A stretch of 64,000 nt of DNA. It comes from an uncultured Ignavibacteriota bacterium (GTDB taxonomy: Bacteria > Bacteroidota > Ignavibacteria > UBA10030 > UBA8401). The position numbers and the translations under genes were made by a program. The stretch covers positions 1 to 64,000 of the forward strand of contig CAIOTF010000015.1 of the NCBI GenBank assembly GCA_903861125.1, read 5' to 3'. The notes under the pieces are model-generated. The model was not told the origin of the DNA. It saw only the letters and a program-made list of their open reading frames with translations, and ran no database searches. Shown here piece after piece: positions 9,109 to 18,075 of this stretch. The number at the start of each line of letters is the position of its first letter. Within the stretch, counting starts at the first letter, position 1.

Positions 9109-9930
9109 TTATTCTTTCACTCCGCCCACCATAATGCCGCGGACGTAATGACGCTGGAACAGCAGGAACAATGCAAGGACGGGAATAATCGTTACGACAG
9201 AACCAGCCATCATTAATTCCAGATCAAGAACATGCTCTCCCATAAGGTTGGCAAGTCCGACCTGTATCGTATAGTTTGATTGATCGGTCATGATGATCAG
9301 CGGCCACATGAAGTCGTTCCACGATCCCATGAACGTAAAGAGTGCCAGTGTGAAGAGAATCGGCTTGCACAGGGGAAGAATAACAGTTCTGTAAATTCTG
9401 AATTCGCTTGCACCGTCCATGCGCGCCGCTTCAATAAGACTGTCCGGAATTGCCATCACAAACTGGCGGATAAGAAATATTCCAAAGATGCTGGCGATCC
9501 CCGGAATAATTGCACCAACGTACGTATTCACGAATCCCATTGTCTTCAGCATCAAAAACAACGGAAGCATCGTCACTTGCGCGGGAATGATCATGCCGCT
9601 CAGAAGTGCACTAAAGATTCTGTCTCTTCCTTTAAAATGATATTTTGCAAACGCAAAACCTGCCATCGAATTCAGCAGTGTGGAAATGAGCGTCACGGCG
9701 CTTGCAATAATGAAACTGTTCAGGAAATATCTTCCCATGTTCAATCGACCGGTCAATGCGCGGTAATGCTCAAACGTCGGATGTTTAGGAAACATCGGCG
9801 GCGGAAATGTTCCCGCTTCGCCTGGTGACATGAACGAGGCAGACACCATCCAGAGCACGGGAATAAGCGCAGTCAAACCAATAAAAATTAATCCTGCATT
9901 CAGCGATATTTTAGCAATGCGACGTCTCAT
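9109..9930 (-). CDS. ABC sugar importer permease, MalG-type
   Basis: A 273-residue inner-membrane permease of the carbohydrate-uptake-1 class. About six membrane helices are visible. The EAA loop that contacts the ATPase reads EAARMDGASEFRIYRTVILP, matching EAAxxDGA-x8-IxLP. The N-terminus MRRRIAKIS followed by a hydrophobic segment is typical of MalG-like subunits. The start at 9930 overlaps the stop of the upstream permease by one base, so the two are translationally coupled. It should pair with the MalF-type permease and the lipoprotein just upstream. No ATPase gene is in the window, so a shared MsmX/MalK-like ATPase encoded elsewhere is likely. Confidence 0.93.
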   Translation of the reverse strand: MRRRIAKISLNAGLIFIGLTALIPVLWMVSASFMSPGEAGTFPPPMFPKHPTFEHYRALTGRLNMGRYFLNSFIIASAVTLISTLLNSMAGFAFAKYHFKGRDRIFSALLSGMIIPAQVTMLPLFLMLKTMGFVNTYVGAIIPGIASIFGIFLIRQFVMAIPDSLIEAARMDGASEFRIYRTVILPLCKPILFTLALFTFMGSWNDFMWPLIIMTDQSNYTIQVGLANLMGEHVLDLELMMAGSVVTIIPVLALFLLFQRHYVRGIMVGGVKE

Positions 9931-10811
9931 TACTTCACTCTCCGCTGCAGAAGCATTTGCAATAATGTAAAGAAGAGAATGATAATGAACAGAACAAAAG
10001 CGATTGCCGCTGCATATCCCATGCTCCACCATCGAAATCCCTGTTCATACATTAACAACACAATACTCGTTGTTGAATTCAGCGGCCCACCCTGCGTCAT
10101 CACATACGGCTCGGCAAAAAGCTGGAAATAGCCGATGATCGTGATCATCACGATGAATACAGTGGTCGGCTTGAGCATCGGCAGCGTGATCTCTATAAAT
10201 TGCTGCCTCCAGCTGGCACCATCCAAGTGCGCCGCTTCATACAGATCCTCTGGAATGTTCTGCAGGCCGGCAATGAAGATGAGCATATTGTAACCGAAAT
10301 TCTTCCACACTGCCATGATGATGATCGCCGGCATTGCCAGATTAGGATCACCAAGCCAATCAACAGGAGAAATACCGAAATACGATAAAAAATAATTCAA
10401 TAGTCCGTGCGCCGGATGATAGAGATACCGCCAGATGATCGCAACGGCAATAAGGCTGGAAACGACGGGAAGAAAATAGACCGTACGATAGAGAGATTTA
10501 TACTTTGCAAGTTTGGAATTCAGCATCAGTGCTGTTCCAAGTGAAACCGCTACGGAAAGCGGTCCGCCGACAAGAACAAAATAAAATGTGTTTTTTAATG
10601 CTGTCCAAAACAGTGGAGTCTCAACAATCCGCACGTAGTTTTGAAAACCAACGAACCGGATATTTTTCAAGTCGCCGAGCGAATAAATATCAAAATCGGT
10701 AAAGCTCAGCGCGAACGCAGCAAGTACCGGAATGACAAAGAATATCCCGATCATCGCCAATGCGGGGGAAAGAAATATCCATGCTTCTTTCGTTCGGGAA
10801 GTGTTGTTCAT
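9930..10811 (-). CDS. ABC sugar importer permease, MalF-type
   Basis: A 293-residue inner-membrane permease with six predicted helices. It starts with a short cytosolic segment (MNNTSRTKEAW) and the first helix. The EAA loop EAAHLDGASWRQQFIEITLP matches the sugar ABC permease consensus. The start overlaps the stop of the binding-protein gene by four bases (ATGA), and its own stop overlaps the MalG-type start. It forms the transmembrane heterodimer with the next gene. The cargo is inferred from context to be an oligosaccharide released by the GH144 enzymes. Confidence 0.93.
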   Translation of the reverse strand: MNNTSRTKEAWIFLSPALAMIGIFFVIPVLAAFALSFTDFDIYSLGDLKNIRFVGFQNYVRIVETPLFWTALKNTFYFVLVGGPLSVAVSLGTALMLNSKLAKYKSLYRTVYFLPVVSSLIAVAIIWRYLYHPAHGLLNYFLSYFGISPVDWLGDPNLAMPAIIIMAVWKNFGYNMLIFIAGLQNIPEDLYEAAHLDGASWRQQFIEITLPMLKPTTVFIVMITIIGYFQLFAEPYVMTQGGPLNSTTSIVLLMYEQGFRWWSMGYAAAIAFVLFIIILFFTLLQMLLQRRVK

Positions 10812-12082
10812 TGTTGTCTCTCAACCATCCAGCGCCGTTTTTCCAGCATCACATCCACTTCTCCGTCGAACTGCTTCAGTGCGCCGTCGACCGTCATAGT
10901 TTTCGTAGCAATATATTCAACGTATGTCTGCAATCGGATCACAATCTGTTCCCATTCGGGAACCTGCGGCAGCGGATCGACCCGCTGCAGCTGCTGATAG
11001 AATGCTTTAATATATTTGTTGTTTGCCAGAGTCGAATCCTTCCAGGCCGACCGCCGCGGAGGAAGATTTCCGGTGATCTTATAGAATGCGATCGATTGTT
11101 CAACCGACGATAGAAACTCTATAAGTTTCCATGACGCTTCCTTGTGTTTGCTACTGTTGAACATTACCAGACTTGTGCCAAGCGGCAGTGAAACTCCGGG
11201 CCTCAACGAATCCATCGACGGCAGAGGCGCTGTCATCCACGCATTCTGCAGTTCCGGAGGTACGCGGCGGGTGAATTCGCCAATATTCCACGGACCGGTA
11301 ATATACATAGCGATCAGTCCGTCGGAGAACGAATTATAGAGATTCGTGATCAGCTGCATGCCCGAAGGCGAATAATCCTTCCGGTAAAATTCGGACATCA
11401 GGGAAAATGCATTCCTGAATTCTCCGCCGCTGAAATTTCCTCTGGAATTTTTATTCTTCAAGAAATTCCCTCCGGACTGCATTCCCAGCACAATCGCCGG
11501 TACCCATTCGCTCGTTGGAAGGAAAATAGGATAGCATATTTTATTCTTTGCTTTCGCCTGTTGCTGAATAATCTCCGATGCCTTCAGCACTTCGCTCCAT
11601 GTTTCCGGAAATTTTTCATATCCCGCAAGTTTCAGGATGTCCTTTCTGTAAAAAATGACACGCGTATCTACATACCATGGAAGTCCATACAGTACGGAGT
11701 CAAGAATGTTCGTCTTTAAGACTCCCGGGAATATATCATTGAGATCAACACGCGATGACCGCTGAACGAACGGACCAAGCGGTTCAAGCGAGTGAAGAAC
11801 ATTGAACTCGGGAAGCCATGTATTTCCCAATTGGCACACGTCCGGTGTTGACTCGCCGGCATAGGCAGTCAATAATTTTTCATGCGCCGCCGTCCAGGGA
11901 ATCTGCTGTACTTCTACTTTAATGGTCGGATTTTGCCGCTCAAATTCCTGTATCAGCGGCCGGACCATTTCTCCTTCATTCCCGAATCCCCAGAATTTGA
12001 TCACAGTCTGCTCATCGGTTGGATGACAGTTGAAGAAGAGAACTGTAACAAAGCAGATCGCTATTTTTAACATTTTAGACAT
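10808..12082 (-). CDS. Extracellular sugar-binding lipoprotein of the ABC importer
   Basis: A 424-residue solute-binding protein of the MalE/UgpB class. The leader runs to FFNC, a loose Bacteroidota lipobox whose Cys would be lipidated, so it is probably tethered to the periplasmic face of a membrane. The mature protein opens with TVIKFWGFGNEGEMV and contains QQIPWTAAHEKLLTAYAG and DVCQLGNTW, typical of family 1 binding proteins. The nearest upstream start is 12082; an alternative ATG lies three codons in (12073). Neither has a clear ribosome site. It ends in a four-base overlap with the MalF-type permease and follows the GH2 gene after 21 bases. Confidence 0.9.
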   Translation of the reverse strand: MSKMLKIAICFVTVLFFNCHPTDEQTVIKFWGFGNEGEMVRPLIQEFERQNPTIKVEVQQIPWTAAHEKLLTAYAGESTPDVCQLGNTWLPEFNVLHSLEPLGPFVQRSSRVDLNDIFPGVLKTNILDSVLYGLPWYVDTRVIFYRKDILKLAGYEKFPETWSEVLKASEIIQQQAKAKNKICYPIFLPTSEWVPAIVLGMQSGGNFLKNKNSRGNFSGGEFRNAFSLMSEFYRKDYSPSGMQLITNLYNSFSDGLIAMYITGPWNIGEFTRRVPPELQNAWMTAPLPSMDSLRPGVSLPLGTSLVMFNSSKHKEASWKLIEFLSSVEQSIAFYKITGNLPPRRSAWKDSTLANNKYIKAFYQQLQRVDPLPQVPEWEQIVIRLQTYVEYIATKTMTVDGALKQFDGEVDVMLEKRRWMVERQQ

Positions 12083-12103
12083 TATTGATCGATCGGTTTT
12101 GTA

Positions 12104-14764
12104 TTATGACAGTTGAACATATTCAAGCAAATTCAGCAACAGCCGCTGTGCAACCGGATCGACCCTGCGTGTAAACAACGAATCATTCTGCGATGTATGA
12201 TTCAATCTGCCCCGTAATTGAAGTCGGAACAGAACGATCTTTCCTTTCCCGTATTCTGCTTCCGATGCAGCCGAAACTTTAAGACCAATGCCACAACTTG
12301 CCAGCCGTTTGGACGGAACCGAAAGATCGACATCATATTGCGAAACGATCTCGCCGCCATAGGATCCGTTGAATAATTTCAAATGTTCCTTGTCAATCTT
12401 TTTCCACAGCGGATGTGCGTGATCTTCGGCGAACACATACGAATCATATCCTCCCGTATCAAGATCGGTGCGGTGTGATATTTTCAGATCAATACCATCA
12501 ACAACGGTGTATACAGCGCTACCGACAACACGGAATTCTGGTTCAAGCATAATCAGCGTACCGCCCTTCAAAACAAACTCGCTGACCTGATTCCTATGAT
12601 CACTATAGAGATGACTTCCAAGCACATTCCCGTTAAGAAGAAGTGTTGACGAATCAACAGGTATACCGTCCGATAACACTGTGAACGATATTTCATTATC
12701 AGATAAATATGTGTCGATCTCTTTTGACGGGTCCAATGTTGTAATTCTTTGTTTCAATCGGGGAATAAATGCCGGATGAAATGCATGAGTGATCTTAGAG
12801 CTTTCTGCAACAACCGAACCATGCTCTTTCAATTCAGCGCACACCCTCCATTGGTCCAATGCATTCGGCAGAATAAATTCTTCCGTCAGCACCACATCGC
12901 TGACCGGACCAACATCCACCAATATTTCTTTTTTTGTGAGCCACTGGTTATCCGATGTTTTTAAACCAAACAGGAGCGATCCACGGCGGATCACGGACGT
13001 ATCATTAAAGACAAATATTCTTACCGTCTGCGGCTCTTCCACAAAAAAATGCCTGTCCCACAATTCTATGCTGACGCCGAACGGTGCAAACGCATTCTTT
13101 ATCGCTTTCAACAGTGGTTTAGGATGAAGATCCTTGATATCGCCGACAAACCAATGAGCCGTCGGTCCGTCGTTATTACTGATATACACGAAAGGCTGTA
13201 TCGCTTTCACCCGCATCCGGCGGAAAAGTTCTATCAGTTCCTGCGCAAGAAACGACTGATGAGCAATGACATCCGCTTTCGTATAATCTTTTCCCATCCA
13301 CCGTTCCACAACCGTCTTGGTAAGAACCGTCGGTTCCCATGTATCGTTGAACCACCACCACAAAAATTCATTCACCATTGAAGGAACCGGAAGTTTCTCG
13401 ATCTCAGCTAAGGAACGTGCAAATCCAAATTTACGATTGTTCATTACCATGCCGAGTGAATAGACATACGGATGCTCTTCAAAAAAATCGACTGATTCCC
13501 ACGGACGGGTGGGATCGAGTTCCTTCATCTCGGGTACGATCTCGTTCTGCACGGTATCATCGGACGATTCGTTCAGCGGATCCCAGATGATGATACTTGG
13601 ATGGTTCCAATTATCATGCAGCCATTCTGTAAATTCTTTTCTGATCTGCTCATCCGAACCGGTTGCACACCAGAATTGCCATTCGTTTTGAATCAGCATC
13701 CCGTGTTCATCGGCAATGTCGTACCAAGCATTGTACATCTGTCCGAGATGATTACGGAAAAAATTGAAATTATGCTCTTTGGGAATATTGATGAGTGCTT
13801 CTGTGATCCAGGTCCGGTCCCACGGCAAAACTTTTCGCTGCCGGTCGGAAAGGAAACGGTGGAACGCAATGTTGCCTCCCCGCAGAAGAATTTTTGTTCC
13901 ATTCAAATAGAAATCGGGACCAATGATCTTGAATTCACGCATGCCGAATGTCGTCCGATGCACATCCAGTTCTCTTTTCCCTTCTTGAACCGTCAGTTCC
14001 ACTTCATAGAGGAATGGATTATCCGGCGACCATAATTGTAATGAATCGATCGGAATATGAAAGATCACCTGCGCGGTCGAATGATCCTCAATCAACAGTG
14101 CGGTATTGCAAATCGGAGAAACTGCCTCTTGTGATTTTTTCGCAAAGATTTGTGCCGAAACGGACAGTGTTTCACTTTTAATGTCAAGGTTCTCAATCCA
14201 TGCACGTACTTCCGCAACAGCCGTATCAATATGCGGGATCACTTGCACCAGTTGTACCCGTGCACCTCCGATGCAGATAAGCGAAACATCACCCCAAATT
14301 CCGGGAGTATATATCTCTTTTTCCTGGTCGCGGCCGACGGCACTCTCCGGCGGTAACGTGGATTTTGCCCCAACACGGACGACCAACTCGTTTGTTCCGT
14401 CCCGTTGTAATAATTCGTTCAGACAATATTCGTGCGACGTATAACAGCTGATTGAACCGCCGACATGGCGGCCGTTCAGCCATACTTCCGTGCCGAACAT
14501 ACTTTGTTCGATCTTGAGAAAGACACTATTGATTTGAGACAGTGCATCGATAGAAAATGTTGTGCGGTACCAATGGTAAGTATATGATTGCCAGTCGTAT
14601 GCAGGAAGTGCCACATCGACAACGGCCGGAACGGGAATTACGGATGAGTAATCGGACGGAATTGTGGTTTCATCTCCGCCAGTGATATCCCAGTTTCCGT
14701 TAAGGGAGAATGTGTTGCGTGCTGTATGTGCGTTGAGGATGAAATGTTTTTGCTGCACAGGCAT
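12104..14764 (-). CDS. Glycoside hydrolase family 2 enzyme, probably cytosolic
   Basis: An 886-residue GH2 protein. It has the N-terminal sugar-binding jelly roll (about 18-165, with WYRTTF and VWLNGRHVGG), an immunoglobulin-like domain (about 170-275) and the TIM barrel from about 285. The acid/base glutamate is likely Glu399 in WDPLNES. The nucleophile is probably Glu466 in MVNEFLWWW. About 300 further residues form accessory beta domains. There is no signal peptide, so it should act on oligosaccharides brought in by the ABC importer encoded next. GH2 includes beta-galactosidases, beta-mannosidases, beta-glucuronidases and others; the substrate cannot be read from the sequence. Its ATG directly abuts the stop of the GH144 gene with no spacer. 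Confidence 0.88.
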   Translation of the reverse strand: MPVQQKHFILNAHTARNTFSLNGNWDITGGDETTIPSDYSSVIPVPAVVDVALPAYDWQSYTYHWYRTTFSIDALSQINSVFLKIEQSMFGTEVWLNGRHVGGSISCYTSHEYCLNELLQRDGTNELVVRVGAKSTLPPESAVGRDQEKEIYTPGIWGDVSLICIGGARVQLVQVIPHIDTAVAEVRAWIENLDIKSETLSVSAQIFAKKSQEAVSPICNTALLIEDHSTAQVIFHIPIDSLQLWSPDNPFLYEVELTVQEGKRELDVHRTTFGMREFKIIGPDFYLNGTKILLRGGNIAFHRFLSDRQRKVLPWDRTWITEALINIPKEHNFNFFRNHLGQMYNAWYDIADEHGMLIQNEWQFWCATGSDEQIRKEFTEWLHDNWNHPSIIIWDPLNESSDDTVQNEIVPEMKELDPTRPWESVDFFEEHPYVYSLGMVMNNRKFGFARSLAEIEKLPVPSMVNEFLWWWFNDTWEPTVLTKTVVERWMGKDYTKADVIAHQSFLAQELIELFRRMRVKAIQPFVYISNNDGPTAHWFVGDIKDLHPKPLLKAIKNAFAPFGVSIELWDRHFFVEEPQTVRIFVFNDTSVIRRGSLLFGLKTSDNQWLTKKEILVDVGPVSDVVLTEEFILPNALDQWRVCAELKEHGSVVAESSKITHAFHPAFIPRLKQRITTLDPSKEIDTYLSDNEISFTVLSDGIPVDSSTLLLNGNVLGSHLYSDHRNQVSEFVLKGGTLIMLEPEFRVVGSAVYTVVDGIDLKISHRTDLDTGGYDSYVFAEDHAHPLWKKIDKEHLKLFNGSYGGEIVSQYDVDLSVPSKRLASCGIGLKVSAASEAEYGKGKIVLFRLQLRGRLNHTSQNDSLFTRRVDPVAQRLLLNLLEYVQLS

Positions 14765-16153
14765 TTACTTTTTCTGTGGTATTGAATCCAGCCATCCGCC
14801 GGTGAATCCGGCACGCTGCAATCCTTTCACAATGTAAGGATTCCTTTTCATAACATTCCATACCAGTCCGGATCTCAGATTTTCAATCATAAGCACGATC
14901 GGTCCCTGGTCAATACCAAGATAATCGCGGTCAATCCAGCCGGCAGGAGTTGCATCGGTGATGTAAGTAAGATTATATGCATCAAGAAATCCATAGTTCG
15001 ACCACACACCAGGCACACGGTTGCGTATATTCTTCAACGTTGGGATGCAGATCTCGGGTGCGAAGGCTACGGAACCGCCAGCAGCTGTCGGCGCTATTGT
15101 TCCGTCATCATTGACCCAATCAGCAGAGACACCTCTCGCACAATAAGTGGAAAATAGGCGGCTCACTCCGCCGATCGTCCGTGTTTCATCCGCTGGTCCA
15201 TCACACGCGGTAAATCCCCACATGAATTCCGAATACCCATTCATTTTTTTAGGATTTGATTTTGCGTATGACTGATGGGTTAAAGTTGCTCGACGTGAAT
15301 TCTCAAAATAGTCGATCCCCTTCTGCCGCATATATGCATCGCGTATTCCGCGAAAATCTATCCATGCATGTGAATAGTGATGACCGAATAACGGACCGAA
15401 GCTTGTGAATTCCTGACCGAAATATGATAACCATTGAAAATTTTTTGTATATCCGGACCAGGTATTTTCATCAACAGCATGCGTGGGAGATCCAAGGGCG
15501 AGAATATGAAGGATCATTGATTCATCATAACCACGCCAATCGGAAGAGTGAATTCCCTTGTCAGGGAACCAACCCATACTGATCAGCGGCGGACGCGCTT
15601 GAAGCCACTTCCAGTCGACACGCCGAAACATTGAATCAGCATACGCACGGATTTCTTTCTCAGCCGGATCTTCGTTGTCAAAATACGATTGGCAAAATAA
15701 CACTCCGGCAAGAAGCAACGCAGTATCGATGGTAGAGAGTTCAATATTTCTGTTGAACCGGGTTCCTGTTTTCAAATCGAGAAAATGATAGAAGTATCCC
15801 CGGTATCCCGCTGCACCCATCATGGCATCGCTCTGCGGAAGACGGTAGAGATACCGTATCGTCGTCAAAACTCTTTCCGCAGCTGCCTGTCGGGTAACAT
15901 ATTTTCGTTCTGCGCCGATACCGTATGAGGTCAGCGCAAATCCAATAGCCGCAGTGCTGGAAAATGTTTTCGTTGGATACCGGTCAGGCGTCAGGCCCGT
16001 AGACGGATCGACACAGTTCCAGAAGTAGTTAAATGTGTGTTGTTCAAGTGTATCAAGGAAACCGTCGCGGAAATATTGCGTGTTTGTGCTGCTTTGCGGA
16101 AATGCGCAGTGGAAGAACGAAAAAAACAACAGTGCAAAGAATGGTCTCTTCAT
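14765..16153 (-). CDS. GH144-family (endo-beta-1,2-glucanase-like) enzyme without sorting tail
   Basis: A 462-residue exported protein, essentially one (alpha/alpha)6 domain of the PF10091 type. This type was long labelled 'glucoamylase' but corresponds to GH144, whose characterised members cleave beta-1,2-glucan. Landmarks shared with the neighbouring paralogue are HTFNYFW, GYRGYFYHFLDL, ELSTIDTALLLAG, GYDESMILHILALG, FGHHYSHAWIDFR and YLGIDQGPIVLMIENLRSG. The leader MKRPFFALLFFSFFHCAFPQ ends in a signal peptidase I site or, less likely, a loose lipobox at the Cys. With no T9SS tail it should be periplasmic. It overlaps the paralogue by four bases (ATGA). Enzyme class is well supported by family; exact product size is not known. 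Confidence 0.85.
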   Translation of the reverse strand: MKRPFFALLFFSFFHCAFPQSSTNTQYFRDGFLDTLEQHTFNYFWNCVDPSTGLTPDRYPTKTFSSTAAIGFALTSYGIGAERKYVTRQAAAERVLTTIRYLYRLPQSDAMMGAAGYRGYFYHFLDLKTGTRFNRNIELSTIDTALLLAGVLFCQSYFDNEDPAEKEIRAYADSMFRRVDWKWLQARPPLISMGWFPDKGIHSSDWRGYDESMILHILALGSPTHAVDENTWSGYTKNFQWLSYFGQEFTSFGPLFGHHYSHAWIDFRGIRDAYMRQKGIDYFENSRRATLTHQSYAKSNPKKMNGYSEFMWGFTACDGPADETRTIGGVSRLFSTYCARGVSADWVNDDGTIAPTAAGGSVAFAPEICIPTLKNIRNRVPGVWSNYGFLDAYNLTYITDATPAGWIDRDYLGIDQGPIVLMIENLRSGLVWNVMKRNPYIVKGLQRAGFTGGWLDSIPQKK

Positions 16154-18075
16154 TTTGTTAAGATCATTTTTCGGGTTTCAACATAACTGCCGGATTGTTG
16201 CCCGCCGTTTTGGAATATTTTCAGAGTGTAAAAATAGACGCCGCTTGAGAGCTTCGAAGCGTTGAATTGTGCAGAATATTTTCCCGCTGATTGTTGTTCG
16301 TTAACAAGCGTTGCAACTTCTTTTCCCAGAACATCATTCACTTTAAGACTGACAATGCCGGGAGCAGAAAGCTGATATCTGATGACTGTTGCCGGATTAA
16401 ATGGATTGGGATAATTTTGTTCCAGAAGGTATTTATCCGGCACAATGTTTCCCGAGGCAGCAACTTCGGTCACCGATGTAAAACCTGCTTTTTGAAGACC
16501 ATCGACGATAATTTTTTCCTTCATAAACGTATTCCACACTTTTCCCGTACGGTAATTTTCCGCCATAATGATGATCGGTCCCTGATCGATTCCGAGAACA
16601 TCCTTATCCCACCAATTCACCGTTTCATTGAATGCATCCGCGAATCCGTAGCCGGTCCAGATCTTTGCACGATGCGTATCGTACATGTTCCGCAATGCCG
16701 GAATGCAGAATTCCGGTGCGAACGGCAGTGAACCACCCGGTGCCGTAGCATTCAGCGTTCCGTCGTCGTTCATGTTTGTTCCGCGCGCATTATATCCGGT
16801 CGGAACATCGCTGGCGGTAATGCCCCACATATTCGGACCGTACCCAACCGCACCTCTCGGATTTTCAATACAGTATAATCTCTGATCAAGCGTTGCCCGG
16901 CGCGAATTCTCAAAATAGGTGATCCCTTTTCCCTTCATATACGTATCAGCAATATTTCTATAATCTACCCAGCAGTGTGAGTATTGGTGACCGAATAACG
17001 GCGGAAAATTGACGAAATAATCGTTCAGACGTGTGCTGAAAAACCATTGATAACCTTTGGTCCATTCATTCCATGAGACCGATGAAAGAGGATTGACCTG
17101 CGCACCGATTCCTATAATGTACAGGATCATTGCCTCATTATATCCTACCCACCGGCTTCCAAGAAAATTACTCTCAGGTTTCCAACCCATGGTCAGAGAG
17201 AGCCCGGAATTTCTCATCCAGCCCCAATCAACGCGAGTAGTAATGGAATCCGTTAAAGACCGTATTTGGGTTTCCAGAGAATCGCTCCCGTTAAAATATT
17301 GTTTGGAATACAACATTCCGGCCAGCAGAAGTCCCGTATCGATGGAAGAAAGTTCGCAGGTCCACGTTCGTGTTGCGGAATTCATATCAAGAAAATGATA
17401 GAACCATCCTTTGTATCCGATTGTTCCCAACGCCGGAGTCCCCTGCGGACCATACCAAAATGTTTTGATCGTTGTCAGAGTTCTATCTCGTCCTTCTGCA
17501 CGTGTGATGTAACCATGATCGACGCCGATACCGATTGCCGTTAAACCGAATCCTACGGCAGCGATACTCGCGGGAGAATCCTTTGTGCTCCTGTCCTTAA
17601 TCAATCCATTGGAAGGGTTCGCTTCATACCAAAAATAATCGAACGAGGTCTGCTGCACATATTCCAGGAAGTCGTCGGTCGTTGCGAAGGTCTTTGGTGT
17701 AACAATAACGGTGTCGGAATTAGTGCTCTGCTGCTGGGATGAATTAACTGCCGTAACATAAAAATAATACGATTGACCATTGACGACGCTGACATCAAAA
17801 TAACTTAACGTTACCAGAACCGTTGAATTCATTTTTGTAAACGGACCTGCAGCCGAGGTAGCTTTATAGACATTGTAGCCAAGAATATCATATTCCGGAT
17901 TCTTATTCCAATGGAGCGTCATTGTTTTGTCACCGACGCGCGCAACAACTCTTACGGGAGCGCTTGGCGCCGTCGCATTTTCTAATGGGGAATCATCCAA
18001 TGCATTGATATCAGGAGTGGGATTCGCATAAAGAGACGAGATGAAAAATACCGGCACGAAAAATAAAAATCTCAT
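16150..18075 (-). CDS. GH144-family enzyme with fibronectin III domain and T9SS sorting tail
   Basis: A 641-residue secreted protein: signal peptide, a fibronectin type III module (about 38-128, with PVRVVARVGDKTMTLHW), a GH144 catalytic domain (about 135-540), and an 80-residue T9SS type A tail starting at LLEQNYPNPFNPATVIRYQL and ending in ETRKMILTK. The tail predicts export by type IX secretion and surface attachment or release. It is a close tandem paralogue of the next gene but has different landmarks (CELSSIDTGLLLAG, GYNEAMILYIIGIG, FGHQYSHCWVDYR). The likely role is first cut of extracellular beta-1,2-glucan. Its start shares one base with the stop of the GH94 gene. Confidence 0.88.
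   Translation of the reverse strand: MRFLFFVPVFFISSLYANPTPDINALDDSPLENATAPSAPVRVVARVGDKTMTLHWNKNPEYDILGYNVYKATSAAGPFTKMNSTVLVTLSYFDVSVVNGQSYYFYVTAVNSSQQQSTNSDTVIVTPKTFATTDDFLEYVQQTSFDYFWYEANPSNGLIKDRSTKDSPASIAAVGFGLTAIGIGVDHGYITRAEGRDRTLTTIKTFWYGPQGTPALGTIGYKGWFYHFLDMNSATRTWTCELSSIDTGLLLAGMLYSKQYFNGSDSLETQIRSLTDSITTRVDWGWMRNSGLSLTMGWKPESNFLGSRWVGYNEAMILYIIGIGAQVNPLSSVSWNEWTKGYQWFFSTRLNDYFVNFPPLFGHQYSHCWVDYRNIADTYMKGKGITYFENSRRATLDQRLYCIENPRGAVGYGPNMWGITASDVPTGYNARGTNMNDDGTLNATAPGGSLPFAPEFCIPALRNMYDTHRAKIWTGYGFADAFNETVNWWDKDVLGIDQGPIIIMAENYRTGKVWNTFMKEKIIVDGLQKAGFTSVTEVAASGNIVPDKYLLEQNYPNPFNPATVIRYQLSAPGIVSLKVNDVLGKEVATLVNEQQSAGKYSAQFNASKLSSGVYFYTLKIFQNGGQQSGSYVETRKMILTK

Noticed and set aside
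14765-18075. Annotation of the two GH144 proteins as glucoamylases
   Set aside because: The PF10091 name is historical; proteins with this domain that have been characterised act on beta-1,2-glucan, and GH15 glucoamylase motifs are not seen.
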